Source of the DNA: Varroa destructor
Lineage: Eukaryota; Arthropoda; Arachnida; Mesostigmata; Varroidae
Direction: 5' to 3'
Length of the DNA: 64,000 bases
NCBI RefSeq assembly: GCF_002443255.2
Contig: NW_019211455.1
Coordinates: 37,229,472 to 37,293,471, forward strand
Positions within the stretch are counted from its first letter, which is position 1. Each line of letters begins with the position of its first letter. The notes under the pieces were generated by a model. That model was not told the DNA's origin, did not search any database, and was given only the letters and a program-made list of their open reading frames with translations. The position numbers and the translations under genes are program-made. Positions 25,397 to 37,700 of the stretch are shown here, in pieces.

Positions 25397-27188
25397 CTTC
25401 GAACTTAATCTAGTAATTTGACGTAACACGCTAGTCGTACCTTTTTTTTGCTGATTTCAAACACAAACAATCACTATGTCAGTTCTATAACTAATTTCAT
25501 AATCATGAATAATAAATTAATAAACTCGGCTCACTGAGAAGATTAATATGCGCTCTTCAACTACCCCCAAGTGGGGTTTCGAAGCATCTATTTCAGAGGC
25601 GGTCAGTGACAAGAGTACATGTCGGCTCCACTTTGTCAGTGGTCAACCTCTGCTATCACAACTACTATTTGCACTGAGTGGTGAGAGGCGCTAAGAATAA
25701 GATCGTATTCTAAGCATGTTAAACATTGAAAACTAAGATAGAACACTTTAGTATATGCTGTAAAAGCTGCCGCTACTACTGCGATCGGAAGAGGTTTAAA
25801 GATCATTCAGGATTCAAGGAAAAATTACGTCATTAACGATGATAAATGGCAAGTCATGGCAAGCCCTGGCGAGCAACATGCTGCCGAATAGAGGAAATCC
25901 CCCCCAACTGCGTCACCCTGTACACATATCCCCGCATGACTTGTTTACGATTAGTTATTAATCTAAATCTGTATCTGGATTATCGAATGTCACCTTATAG
26001 TCATAACAAACATGTTACAGATGCGTCAAAGGTGGTAATCATTAAGCTTTAATCTTTTTCTAGCAGACAAAGATATATTTTGTCTTCTAGAAGTTTCAGT
26101 CACATGCCTTGGGCAAGAAGGACATAAAAGAAGTTGATAAGTGCATTGTCGATGACGGCTTTTCCGTGTTTAAGCAGTGTGATCTTATGCAATTTGTGCA
26201 AAGGTGATAACATCACGATTTGCTCTCTTCTTGCGTTAACTATAACCCAGATAACTAAAGATGATCATTAGTTTGACGCAGGCTCAATTAGTATCGTATA
26301 AAAATCGTATTCAGTCGTAGCCTGAACTTGCCGTACACAGTAAGCTTTAAAGTACGACAAGCAAAAAAAACAGTAGATTGACAGCAGATTATTAAAACAA
26401 ATTATAATAGAAATGAATACAGGACCACTTTCATCCAAAGTCGTTGCTTGTACCATCACACTGCTCCACAGAGTGACACAGCTTGCGTTAATCTGTTCCT
26501 CGCCGACACACAAAACTTGTGACCTCATAGACCGCCTGCTGACAATAACTGAAGAACTAACAACAATAATAGAACGTGAACATGGTAGAGTCATTTAGCG
26601 TCATTAGAGCCTGTTCCGCGTCGACTGTTTTAAACATACTAGGAAAAAGAACGGACAAGTTAGAACGACGTTCCTCGGCTTTCTGTCGATCGGAAACTGG
26701 GACAGCTTGGTACGGATCCCATATGACGCCCCGCAGCCACTTCTCGGCACTGTCCTATGCGACGACAACTCGGCGTTAGACGCTCAAATGCTTACCAGGT
26801 AAAGTTCTGCATGTTAAGGCTTATACATGACCAGAGAAACTATTTCCAGAGATTCACCAATGATGAAGCAGTTACGTTGAGATAAAATCTGGATCGAATC
26901 CACTAAGAAACGTATGTAATGGTTGAGAGGACGTAAGTAGCAGGTACAAATATCTAAGCTTACGAATTCACCGACTAGCTGGTGAACATGTCAGAAAGTA
27001 CGATCGCAGATTAGCAAACGTATATATCCAAAACCGCATTGATGTCTAAAAAAAGAATGTGATAAGCAAAAGACCTCGTGCCGAACAGAGAACGTTGACA
27101 GAGCGATAAGCAGAAAACGACCAATTACGGAACTCGGAACGTTATACGATACAGTGACCCACAATTCATCGTAAAAATATAGTTGTGT
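25397..27188. other. Transporter 5' flank and intergenic
   Basis: No recognised gene. A 61-codon plus-strand ATG frame at 26413-26598 overlaps a minus-strand frame at 26268-26594, and neither resembles a known family or has clear splice edges. The left end should include the promoter of the SLC18B1-like gene. Confidence 0.5.
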
Positions 27189-27710
27189 ATGATACACGGA
27201 GCTCTATTAGGCGCCAAAAAAATATTTACGACAGGTGATAGCGAAAACGCACGAGTAGTCAGCGTCGTTTTTGAATCTGTATACGGATCAAAAAACGAAT
27301 TGCTACAGCGCAGCCAATCGGACCCGCCTCTGCTTCCTGAAGGCCCCTTCCGATCTGTTGTCGATGATTCGAATGTAAATCGAGTGAAGATTCTTGGGCA
27401 TCCGAAGCAACTAGAATTCAGCGCTAGCGAGGCCCCAAGCAGGCTTCTGTCATACTTTTTAAGAGCTTGGAATCTCAGAATTCGTCCCTATTTCACGAAT
27501 TTTCAAGTGACCTATCGAAACTTCTTAAGTGTCAGGCCGATTCTGAATAGCCGAATGGTGTTACCGGGGAATAAGAAAAAATTGAAAATTGAGACTACCA
27601 ACAAAAGGCCAGTGTTACTGAATAGAGTAGCATATAAACTGCTAAATAGCATCACCCGTGCGACCATATGCAAAAACGCTTACGAACAAGGATTGATACC
27701 TACTGCCTAA
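27189..27710 (+). CDS. Unrecognised 173-residue open frame
   Basis: An ATG at 27189 opens 173 codons to a TAA at 27710, the longest unassigned frame in the window. The translation is mildly basic, begins MIHGALLGAKK, has no obvious signal peptide or membrane helix, and includes a lysine-rich stretch (GNKKKLKIETTNKRP). The underlying sequence is less AT-rich than its flanks. No domain is recognisable. It could be a lineage-specific gene, a spliced exon, or a decayed mobile-element frame. Support is only length and composition. Confidence 0.35.
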   Translation: MIHGALLGAKKIFTTGDSENARVVSVVFESVYGSKNELLQRSQSDPPLLPEGPFRSVVDDSNVNRVKILGHPKQLEFSASEAPSRLLSYFLRAWNLRIRPYFTNFQVTYRNFLSVRPILNSRMVLPGNKKKLKIETTNKRPVLLNRVAYKLLNSITRATICKNAYEQGLIPTA

Positions 27711-28638
27711 TTCGCCTATAGCCCGAGACGAAGTACCGATCCGCAGTTATTGTAAACGCAATTCGAATTAACAAAGTTCACCAATGTGTTTCACGGTTTC
27801 AGGGTGATGTACTCTGACTTTCAAGTCAGCGTTCAAACGAATACCTCATTCTACCCATCTTAAAAATGCTTTCATAACGCTGCTCGACTGATGAAGTGAA
27901 TTCAGTTTTCTCAGAGACCGGACCTTCCGTTGGTGCTTCGTCATTTGAAGAACATGCTATGGTCTAGGTTCGAACCCTGGCATAGGCACACTTCGTTTCG
28001 TGCTAGCAGCCACCCGTTTGATGGAACGTCTAACAACGATACCGGACCTAAATCGAGAGAGAAGGAGGCTTAGAACATTGTAAGATGCGGTTTAAGCCAC
28101 CTTAGGTTGTCCTCAAGGCACAATATTTTTTTATACAATTTATATATTTTATATTATTAATTCAATGATACGCATACTGTTCCTACCGGCATTCGTAAAC
28201 GCAAGAACGGTAACGTAGGAATATATGCAAGAGCCGATAAAGACGATGACGGCTTGCTGTTACTAGGTGTCTTGGACGAGTTCTAAAACTGTCGATTGAA
28301 GACCGTGCCCTTCTAAGCAGTGGTAAGAACTATGCTCGATTTAGGGGTTGCCACTACAATCATCCTAAAATATACAGCACATTCTCCGTGCAACACCCTG
28401 CTCTGACTGCATCTCACACTTATTTCTTTTAAGAGACCCAACCCTATCCAATTATTTAAGATCTATATCAAGCCATGTATGATATACGTAACATCCGTGT
28501 TGTATCGACGCTTGAAAAAAATACGCTGAAAGCCTCGACAAAGCTGAGAGCACGCATGAGTGCGCAGGGTAAAACGCGCTGCCTTCGAATGACCTGCATG
28601 TTCTGAATTTTACGTCCGGTATCTCTGTTAAGCATTCC

Positions 28639-28679
28639 ATCAGACAGCTGGCTCCTGGCCTACAAAATGAAGTCTGTCT
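28639..28679. repeat. Short repeat similar to 996-1037
   Basis: ATCAGACAGCTGGCT here matches ATCAGACGGCTGGCT at 996-1010 at 14 of 15 positions. Each copy is followed about 25-30 bases later by an inverted partner of its CAGAC edge (here CTGTCT at 28674-28679). The two look like diverged copies of one small foldback unit. Confidence 0.35.
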
Positions 28680-29660
28680 ACGCCCGGGGTACTAGCATGG
28701 GTGACCTACGGCTGGCAGGCAAATACGCTACGCTTTCTTCGAGTATCGGTGTGAAGAAAACGAGTTGAAAACTCTACCAGCTCATGATGGATTCTATGTT
28801 TCTGATAAATAGATGTTCGAACATATCTTTAAACAACTTTAAAAATTAAAAACACGACCGAGACAAATAGCAGATCTCGCAACAAGGTTTCATCAAAAGA
28901 CCGGCAAACCATGTGTAACTGACGCATTTCCATGCAGAGTCTTCCATGTACTGTGCAGGCTATCATAGTACAATATAGCATACTTGTTGTATGCATACGT
29001 GCACCACTGTAATAAAACATTTGAATAAAATATGTAATTATATTAAGATATTTTGAATTTAGGTATGCATTAAAAAATAAGCAAACTTTAGTAATTTCAC
29101 CAACATAAAATAATCGAACCTATTATCCTGCTTATTATCACAGCTAAAAAGTGACTTTATTATACACATTATACCACACAAATGCTTGCGCAAACGTGGA
29201 CGTTTATATAAGAGCAAAGCGTGAGGCTATTTAATCTTAATAAAATGTTAATATTGTGGACCTGTTTGAATTACGACCAATGCTTCTTCACGACCCATTT
29301 CACTAGACTACGAAAAAAGTCACCGCCGTGACGGCTACCTAATAGGTTTATATATTTAATACGTACCATATCATATGACCTGCGTTGAGCGTTTGACTTC
29401 CGACTGAATGTCTCGTACGTAGGCAAATCGAGATCCCTTCTAGGTGCTTCACCTTCGGGAGGGGTGGCACTCGATTAAGTTGGGCCTAACGAAACCCCGC
29501 CGAGAGCGACTTATGGACTCGATATTTAATTCAGCAATTACTTACGACTTTCTGCTTATGCTTCTATAGATTAAGTATCATGACTAACACTATCATAACT
29601 TAACGGCTGCACTTTTGTACCTTCTAAATAGTATATACATGCGCAAGCTAATACAGAGTC

Positions 29661-29682
29661 TATATATATATATATATATATA
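29661..29682. repeat. (TA)n microsatellite
   Basis: Eleven TA dinucleotides run uninterrupted in an AT-rich intergenic stretch. Confidence 0.9.
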
Positions 29683-30071
29683 AAGACGGCTATCTAGTCA
29701 AGAGCAACCTCAAAATGACGCCAATAAAAACAAAGAGTACTTACGTTATCTTTCTTTATTAAAACTTTATACATTCAACATTTTAAGTAAGGTATAACAC
29801 TAATAAGGTAGGTTTTCTTAGCCTTCCTCATGGCAGTTAATCGCTTCAACCTGCTTTTTTAAGTATACGTCTGGCTTTACCTTGAAATAATGGCAGAGAT
29901 ATTTTCCCCAAGTTTTTCTATCATCTGTAGTACCCCCTGTTTGTTAGGTACCCCCATGAATAGAAGTACAGCCGAGTTATGCCGCATAATCTAAAAGGGT
30001 ATCCAATATCATCCAGCCTGGAGATCAGCCGTTCACCGCAGTGATCTCTTCAAAACGCAATTACGATATTA

Positions 30072-30266
30072 GTGTTGTGTGGAGAAGTGAAAAGTTCGGC
30101 TGAATATACGACCACATGTTTTGGAAATATTCTTCAACAATTTGGAGTACCAGAAAGCCTGAGTCCATCGTTTGATAACAAGAGGAATTCGCAGCTTTGT
30201 CAAAAAGAGACCATGGATACCTCGAGCCCATGTGCCGCAACAGGCAATCGTTATTTTGAGAAGTAA
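30072..30266 (+). pseudogene. Degraded Ty3/gypsy-type integrase fragment
   Basis: The plus-strand frame contains FGVPESL followed closely by a DN pair and then a TSSP...ATGN segment. These correspond in order and rough spacing to the retroelement integrase core, where a FGxPE-type helix precedes the second catalytic aspartate and a TSPYHPxTNG-type motif follows. The fragment is only 64 codons, the catalytic neighbourhood is altered, and a stop follows at once. No reverse transcriptase, protease or long terminal repeats are visible nearby. It is a dead remnant of an LTR retrotransposon. Confidence 0.45.
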
Positions 30267-31112
30267 ACCCCTTTAGTAGATTGCCCGGGGATTCTCAGTT
30301 TTTGGTAATCTATGGTTAGTGTGACGTTCACACATCTAGTTGTTTTCCGTTGGCATCATTGGCTGAAGTTGGTCCCGACAAAATGGCCGTCACTAGAGAC
30401 ATACTGTGCGAACAAACAATAACAGTACCAACTTGCATCAAATTACTTCACTCTATCTATAACAAAATGCCATTTACACAAAAGAGGTATTTACAAGTTC
30501 TGCATTGAGCTGAATTAGTGTAGTTTATTTGGGGATGAATTTAACTAAGTTCCCGAACAAGTCTCACTGGTACGTTTCAGCACGTGTTTGGCAATATTAA
30601 CATGTGTGATGCATATCCTGCTCTGCCAAAACACTTCCGAAACACAAGCAGATACTCACTTAGCGAGTTGTATACTAAATTCTGGTAAACATAACAAATA
30701 AGCATACCGATAATATCGTACTATTAAGTGCGATTTCTGTATGGGGTATGCGGTCTCGTGATGTCACATGGCGCTATAAGTATAACAATAAAGCTCAATC
30801 GTTCTGCGACACGTAAATGAATACATAAAACCAAACTAGTATTCTCTAACTTTGCATCCGCAACCTCGAATTTACAATATGCTTGAGCCGATTACTCTTT
30901 ATTATTACCATAAAAATTAAAGCACCTGGCCTCAGAGCCCAAATGATTCGCACTACGGATAAATTAGTAGGAAAAAGTGAATCTAAAACAAATTAACCGA
31001 AACAGAGCGCAGTATGAAATGAAACTTTGTTCCTATTAACACTTGATTGCAAAATACTCTATTCGCTTGTTGTCCCATTATTGAACACTAAACAAGACTT
31101 ATAACTCTGCTC

Positions 31113-31551
31113 TTAAATTCCCGGGAAATCCAGGTAAAGATAGCGTCTCATTGTTTCGTCATCGATGTCTAACAGATGGGGATGATCCCTATGAAACTCA
31201 TCAAGCAGATTAAGATATCGTTCTCCAAGGAATTTAACGAGAGCATTGTGTAATCGGTCCAAAGGATAGCAGACCGGAATCTGACCAGGAAGAAGTTGTC
31301 GAGGTTTGCAAACGGCTTGATCTACGGCCATGGATGGGCTGGGAATCTCCGCAGATACATGCCGTCTAGTCGGGGTAGGCCGCGTAGGACGTGCATTGTT
31401 ATCAAATGGTGCTAGGGGCCTTCTCATTGCTACAAAGGGAGACGGTGCAACTGGTGGAACAAGATTTGGTGGCGGTACATATGGCCTCACGATACAGCGA
31501 GGTCGGCCAGAGCGAGCGTAAACTCCTGGTGCAGTAATAGGACTGACTCTT
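31113..31551 (-). CDS. Candidate terminal exon, proline-rich protein, unrecognised
   Basis: A minus-strand frame of 145 codons runs from a good acceptor (TTTGTCTTCCAG just right of 31551) to a stop at 31113. There is no ATG at its start, so it would be an internal-to-last exon. The first half is rich in proline and arginine (for example VRPYVPPPNLVPPVAPSP), likely disordered. The second half is an acidic, leucine-rich helical segment (LGERYLNLLDEFHRDHPHLL, then DDETMRRYLYLDFPGI at the C-terminus). Upstream exons would lie to the right, towards the rearranged block, and I did not find them. Composition and the splice edge make this a reasonable real exon. Confidence 0.45.
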
Positions 31552-32110
31552 CTGGAAGACAAACATTGGGAAAATTATGCTGCACAATAAGTGACTCAAT
31601 TTAAACATTTGCTTAAATAGGCGATCGCGCTATAAATAAAAGGTTCCACCCTTTTGGGAATTTGAGAACATCATGGAGCTTTTAGTCAAACATGACTTAT
31701 TTGATATATTAAAGTCCACATATTACGTAAAACCAGTTTTACGATCTTACTACTCCCGCTTTAAATAGGCCATTTGATGGAGGGGCCGACTTTGTTTGTC
31801 ACGTGCATACAGGGAAATAATTACAGGGAGAATATGATCAGAAGTAGCAAAGCGTGCAGCCACTTTAAAGCACATTTATACATGCTAAAAATGTACTTTT
31901 TAAGAAGAGTACATACGAAGATGGCCGGAAGCAAAGCAAGCTCTGTCGCGATGGTTATCTAACCTTAAAAAATCGAGGTTTGCGATTCTACCTCATCCAA
32001 GCCAGCTGTCAGAGGTCATGGATTGGGATGATTTTTTCTAGGTCACTAGTGCTCTTTCCAGAAATGGTCTGTGCGGAAAATTTAACCGACTGAATTTTTC
32101 CGAGGGAGAT

Positions 32111-34533
32111 TTTTTCCATACAGTGTAATATAAATTTAGATAATCGGTTATTTTATGCAAATTGCTCGATAACTGTTGCAATCTAAAATATTTACATTGG
32201 AAGGTTACTTGTTTCTCAAGCTTCACAGAATGGGCACAAATTGGATTCTGGGGGATATTCTTATTTTGCATTTTTTTGCGATTTAGTCATAGAATAGTGA
32301 TATTAGCCCGTTGATTAGGAAGTAATGAAGTATGAAACATCGTTGGTTCTTATTCCTTAACTATTCGAATAATTTATTAGAAAATAGTTTCTTCTCTTTA
32401 TATGTATGTGATGCTAATTTAACTTCAAAGAAAAATTTGGTAAAATATAAATATCTCCGCTATAGTTATTGTTTTTAGATAAACACATTCCCATGAGGAC
32501 CTTCATTTTTTCATGGGCTATATTTTTAACCTAGATAACTCTTTTTTGGCGATTTGCCCAGCAACCGTTAATAATTAAAAAAAAAAAACATTGGAGTTCA
32601 AAAAATTGTTGGTTTTTAATTCTACGAGATAAACACTAGGGATTGTTTATCATGTTGTTATATTTTCCGACTAAACGAATGGTAATTTTTGCCCAGATAC
32701 CTGTCAAATAATGCAGTATGAACCATCGCAGTTTATATAATTATTTCGTGACGAGGTATTTCTATTCTTCTACATGGGGGGACATGCTAATCTGGCCTTC
32801 CCTATATATTTATTACAGCTAATGAAACCTGTCTATGATATGGAATGCTTTTCTATTTTTGCCCTTTTCTGACGTTTTTTGTAAAAATATTTTCTTTCGT
32901 ATCTATGGGAAAATTGTGAGAACTGATGTAAGCTATACTTTGTGATTTATTAATGAAATTTCTTCAATTTCTCCAAAATTACTTAAAAAAATATTTTCTC
33001 CTGACAAAGTAGCAACCAGATCGTTATATGAAGATCTATGGAAAGAGGCCGTATTTTACAGTACTAGTACAGTTGAACAGTACAGGTTGAATCAGGATGT
33101 CATACATGCTCTGTACGCTCAAATTTTACTTTTAAGTAACAAACGCTATTTAAAGCTTGAAAACTAAACGTGGTTAAAGGCGATTTGACTATTACTCGTT
33201 AAACTTGGACAAGCTAAGGTGTTACTGGGTTTGTTTCTGCCTAAAGAAGACAAAAACAACAAATATGACATTCATTTCCCCCGTATATCAACGGAATTAG
33301 AATTTGTTATAATTTATAGTTGTTATTTGAGCGAATTTATATTGTCAAGTTGTAACGCTTGATATGGCGGACATTTTGCAAAAACTATTTTTCTTAAATA
33401 TTTTCTGAGGGATCCCTGAGAAAATGAAAAATTGAACACATGATTTGCTATGCAAGGTATTACTTTGTTGGTAACAATCAAGAAAATTGCGGCTAGTTAA
33501 GAGCAACATGCATTACATTTTATAGCTTTTATATATAGATACTTCGGGATAAAAAAGCTGAGAACCCAATGTAATAGCTTTTCCACGAATTTGAGACTGG
33601 CATAAAGATTTTTATATGAAAATCTATGCGGGGAAGTATTTCGAAAGGTCTTGGTCAGCTGAATCGAAATGTAATACATGTTCGTGAACATGCATTTCAG
33701 TATTTTAGTTGAAAATTCCGTTTGAAGGGTGAAAGTTCAAAATGATAGTCTGTGTAAAAGGTGTTTGTCTTGACGCAAAAATGCAGATCTCAATGAGCTG
33801 AATGAAAGTGTTATACATGCATTATACCAAAAATGAGTATTAAGTTAAAATGGCAAAAATCCTATAGGTTAACTTATTTACTGTACACCAAAAAACAGCA
33901 CTAACTACTTCTCTCGTTTCCAAGCTGTTGGAATTCCTGCCGAAAAAATAACTCATTACGCAACAAGGTTATGAAAGAACGTTCTTTTACAAAAAGGCAA
34001 GCGTAAAGTCTAAATTCGAGATTCGTTAGGTTAATATTTCGAAAACCATTTACCAGAAGTTTTTACCTTATTATCGAAACCCTCGGCTGATGAGAACGTC
34101 GCGCTATGTTTAATGATGGACCACCCCTGTCGTGTGACGCAGCTGACGACTCTGCTACAATTGGTTTACCCCTTATGCCAAGCGGTATTACCCGCGGAAC
34201 AAATCTTTGAGTCCTTGATACCTCAGTCTGTATACTACTCACCTGGGGAAGTGTTGTTGAAAAAGTTAATGGAATTCAATTGATTTCACGAATTTGGTTC
34301 GTCTATCTCATAAGTACTAATCGTTTGGATGAGCGAAGATAAAACGCAGTGTAGTGATACGTAAACCAGATGACACCAAATTTTTTACGGACATTGAGTG
34401 ACTGAACACGGATGCGTGCATTGCACGTCATATCCACATCATAAACGAACATGAAACGATCGAGGATTCGAACAAGTATTTTAAATGTTTCTAAGGCAGT
34501 CATACAACATACTCCCCCCCCTCCCTCCCTCCC
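32111..34533 (+). repeat. Arm L, first copy (inverted partner 39545-41967)
   Basis: These 2,423 bases are the reverse complement of 39545-41967; paired coordinates add up to 74078 throughout. Every open frame seen in one copy recurs identically in the other, so the copies are essentially identical. L holds no recognisable gene. It is AT-rich with weakly similar motifs repeated at about 33.0-33.85 kb. It ends in a C8(TCCC)n tract next to unit D. This copy is continuous with unique sequence on its left. Confidence 0.95.
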
Positions 34534-34540
34534 TCCCTCC

Positions 34541-34572
<32 letters not shown>
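34514..34572. repeat. Compound (CCCT)n(CT)n(TA)n microsatellite
   Basis: A run of eight C is followed by about six CCCT units, then (CT)n, then (TA)n. The 25-N gap at 39520-39544 abuts the reverse complement of the same CCCT tract. The second D copy begins in the CT part at 41968. Such polypyrimidine tracts are hard to sequence and assemble. Confidence 0.9.
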
Positions 34573-34573
<1 letters not shown>

Positions 34574-34770
34574 ATTTTAATATTGTTATTATTATACAAA
34601 TATATGCAAACATATTATATAAAAAAAAAAAAATTTATATACCTCACCGCGGTGGGGAGCTTCGTTTTTTTTTAGATCGTCCATCAACGAAAGCCTCCTT
34701 CCACGTGGTTATCTCCTGGAAACTGCTCTTACAGCCTTCATTAACACACACATCAAGTTTTACTTGATAT
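34538..34770 (+). repeat. Unit D, first copy (direct repeat of 41968-42200)
   Basis: These 233 bases recur in the same orientation at 41968-42200, offset exactly 7,430. The unit starts in the CT/TA microsatellite, contains a 13-base A run and a CACCGCGGTG palindrome, and ends TACTTGATAT. At this copy D joins L on its left as one continuous sequence, but its right edge jumps abruptly into arm R. Confidence 0.95.
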
Positions 34771-37700
34771 GCTGGCAGCGTTGCACTAATTCAAGATCAA
34801 GGGCGCACAAGCGAAAGTAGTTCCGACCCTGAACCGAGCGTAAGCATTGCCTTTCCTATTCGAAATTAGCAAGCCCCAGTTTGTTAGCTTGGCTGGAGCT
34901 AAGAAGAAAGTTTCTGTTGTTTATGTTTGTTCATGTACTATTTCATAGGAGTTAGAACAGGACGAGGCCCTTGAGGTGGTCAAGTTGGGAGACGCATCCA
35001 TTGCGGCTCCGTTTACATACAAGGGGTCATCTGTCGAATGCCTAGCGCACATCCTGAAGCAAGGTCGCTGCACGCTTGTCACAACACTTCAGATGTTCAA
35101 AATCCTTGCGCTCAACGCACTTGTACTTGCATATTCGCAGTCAGTTCTATACCTTGACGGAATCAAATTATCCGACGCACAAGCTACTCTTCAGGTAAAA
35201 ATTATTTGGATAGATTGGCACCATTAAATGACATAAAAATTTCTGGACTTTTTCGGTGGCTCTCACTTGTTCTGTTTTCATTTTGGTAGAACTGATCACC
35301 GAATTCTAGTGGAATATCATAGGCGTTAGATATTTTATGATGTTTAATGGATTATGACCCTATAAAGGTTTTTGCCGTTGCTGATGCTGTTACGTTTCAG
35401 GGTCTGCTATTAGCGGCGTGCTTTTACTTAATCTCCAGATCAAAGCCTCAAGAGAAATTATCGCAAAAACGACCCCTTGCGAATATATTTAACGCGTATA
35501 CTCTACTCACCGTGATCCTCCAGTTTGCAGTCCACCTTTCCACTTTGATCTACCTTACCGGACTCTACGAGGGACTGAAACCGAAGGAATTTAGAGAAGA
35601 TTCAAAATTCGAGCCATCCCTGTTGAATTCCACCGTTTATATTCTCTCTATCGCCTTGCAAATATCCACATTCGCGGTCAACTATAGGTAAGATTACCGA
35701 TATATATATATGTTAATATTTCGCCTTAATGCCTTACTTTATTTACGCTTACTTTATTTGCAGTGTGATCTCATACGTTCTGCGTACCTACTTTCTCTAC
35801 TATATATGACATAATTCCTGTATAAATCGCATCTTATATGTCAAACGTTATCTTTTTACTACACATGCATGGTGTTTTTACGTCGTAATTCATGCTAATG
35901 TCTGTGATTACTAAATTAGTTCTTGATTCATCTTACTATTTTAGGGGCCATCCATTTATGGAGAGTCTGTTTGAGAATAAGCCATTGCTATATGCGCTCC
36001 TAGTTCCCGCGCTAGTCGTTGTCGCCCTCGTTAAGAACCTGATGCCTGATGTGTCAAGTCAATTGGAGCTCGTCGAATTTCCACCGGACCAGGCTAACTT
36101 AATTTTAGCCACGCTTGCTGCTGACTTAGTAGCTGCATTTATCATCGACCGGGTGTTAGGGGCCTTGTTAGCTAGGGGCAAGCCAGTTCCGTTACCTAGG
36201 TTATTGTGAGTTTGCTTATGACCCTACAAATGCGCCATATATCGCTAGCACATGGTATTGATATACGGCACCGAAACCCAACCTGATGTAGGGATAAATA
36301 TGAATGTGTGAACCTTATAAAGGATACTGATCTGTGAATTAACGTTTAATTTATAGGACTTCCGAGAAAAGTAAGCGCATGAAGTTGCTAAGTTGTTGTT
36401 TTAGTAAGCATGCAGCAACCGGGTGTCCATAAATATATCATAGTTGAAGAGTCAGTGTAAATACATGACATGAATATATTATTAAAATAAGTCATTGATA
36501 AGTTCTTAAGGATCCCACCAGAACACATATAAATAAAGGAAAAGAAGGATAAGATAACGCAAATAGCTTGACCGCTTGTGGCTAAGCATTTTTTAAATAG
36601 TTACATACAAATGGTTTTCTATTTCTTTTGGTTTAGCACTGCTTGGTTTTTGTGTCAAATTTAAGTTATCTAAAATTATAGATTAACATTAATAACACAA
36701 TACCAGTAAAGGCCTAAGTGAGTCAAGGTGTGCCGCATACAGCCAGAACAGTGCAAAATAGTTTCAAGATCTACTCTTGATTACTAAAGTCCAAAGTTTC
36801 CAATAGAATAAAATAATTGTATGATATTGGCTCTACATGTCAAAGCTAAGACCCCAGGTTGTAAAAAAACTGAGGCCTGGGCGAAGTAAATTCTTTGAGC
36901 CACTTGGTTCATAATTTCGACAGACGCCTAACCTTGATATTTTTTCAGAGGACTGCTTAGGTAGACACCGCTGTCATTTTTTATTATATTATAATGTCAA
37001 TTGGATGGTTAGTCCAATGTCGATGTCACTTTGTAATGTTGAATAAATAGAGCAACTTACAAAGTATTAGGAACATAAAGTCAGAATCAATCACATCATG
37101 ATCTAATCATTTGTTAGACTCATCGCGTCGGTGTATATAGACAAATATACTTTGTTCTTGTGCATAATTTTAAAGCAGGAAGGGACTAAATATGCGGATA
37201 GGAAGTCCAAAAACTAGACATAAATGGACGAGAGTAGATTTATCAAAAATTAAGTTTAATGTTATAGAAAGAAACTGTTTTGTTACTTATTCAAATGTAG
37301 CCAGCGCATTCGGAACTTCGATTACGTTTATACTTCTATTTTTTTTACCTTTTTGAGACACATCTCTAACGGATCACTTGCTTTATGAGCATTTGCATGT
37401 TCACGAACCGGTTTTGCTTCATTTTTAATAGATATCTGTGAATAAAGAAAAATCGAACGTAATATGTGCAACTTCATATGAAAATAAGTGAAAAGAAGAA
37501 CAGAGGCAATTAGCGATCGCTGTTGATATTTTTTGTCAGAACCGAACTGATATCCAAAGTGCGAATGGAGTCAGTAAATCATAGTGGATTCTAAAAAGAC
37601 GCGAGAATAGTAGAAATATTCAATTCAGATTATAAAGTTATTTTTTCACTGAGTGAACTAAGTAAAATGTATAATAAATTATCTAAGGTATCGAATTGGT

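Larger units (their letters stand above)
27711..31112. other. Intergenic with retroelement debris
   Basis: No host gene is recognisable. Contents: a tRNA-like B-box sequence at 27967-27977 without a cloverleaf, a short repeat at 28639-28679 similar to the one at 996-1040, a TA microsatellite, and the integrase-like fragment at 30072-30266. A minus-strand AATAAA near 30896-30901 could serve the exon candidate at 31113. Confidence 0.5.

Noticed and set aside
27967..27977. GGTTCGAACCC, a perfect RNA polymerase III B-box, suggesting a tRNA
   Set aside because: A T-arm can be drawn, but no matching 5' acceptor strand, D-arm or anticodon arm is found upstream. At most a tRNA-derived repeat scrap.
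33497..34503. Open frames in arm L with identical copies at 39575-40581
   Set aside because: Same reason: identity comes from the block duplication, and the translations show no domain.
34640..34665. CACCGCGGTG palindrome resembling a cloning-vector SacII site
   Set aside because: The flanking bases do not match the vector polylinker I know, so there is no reason to call contamination.
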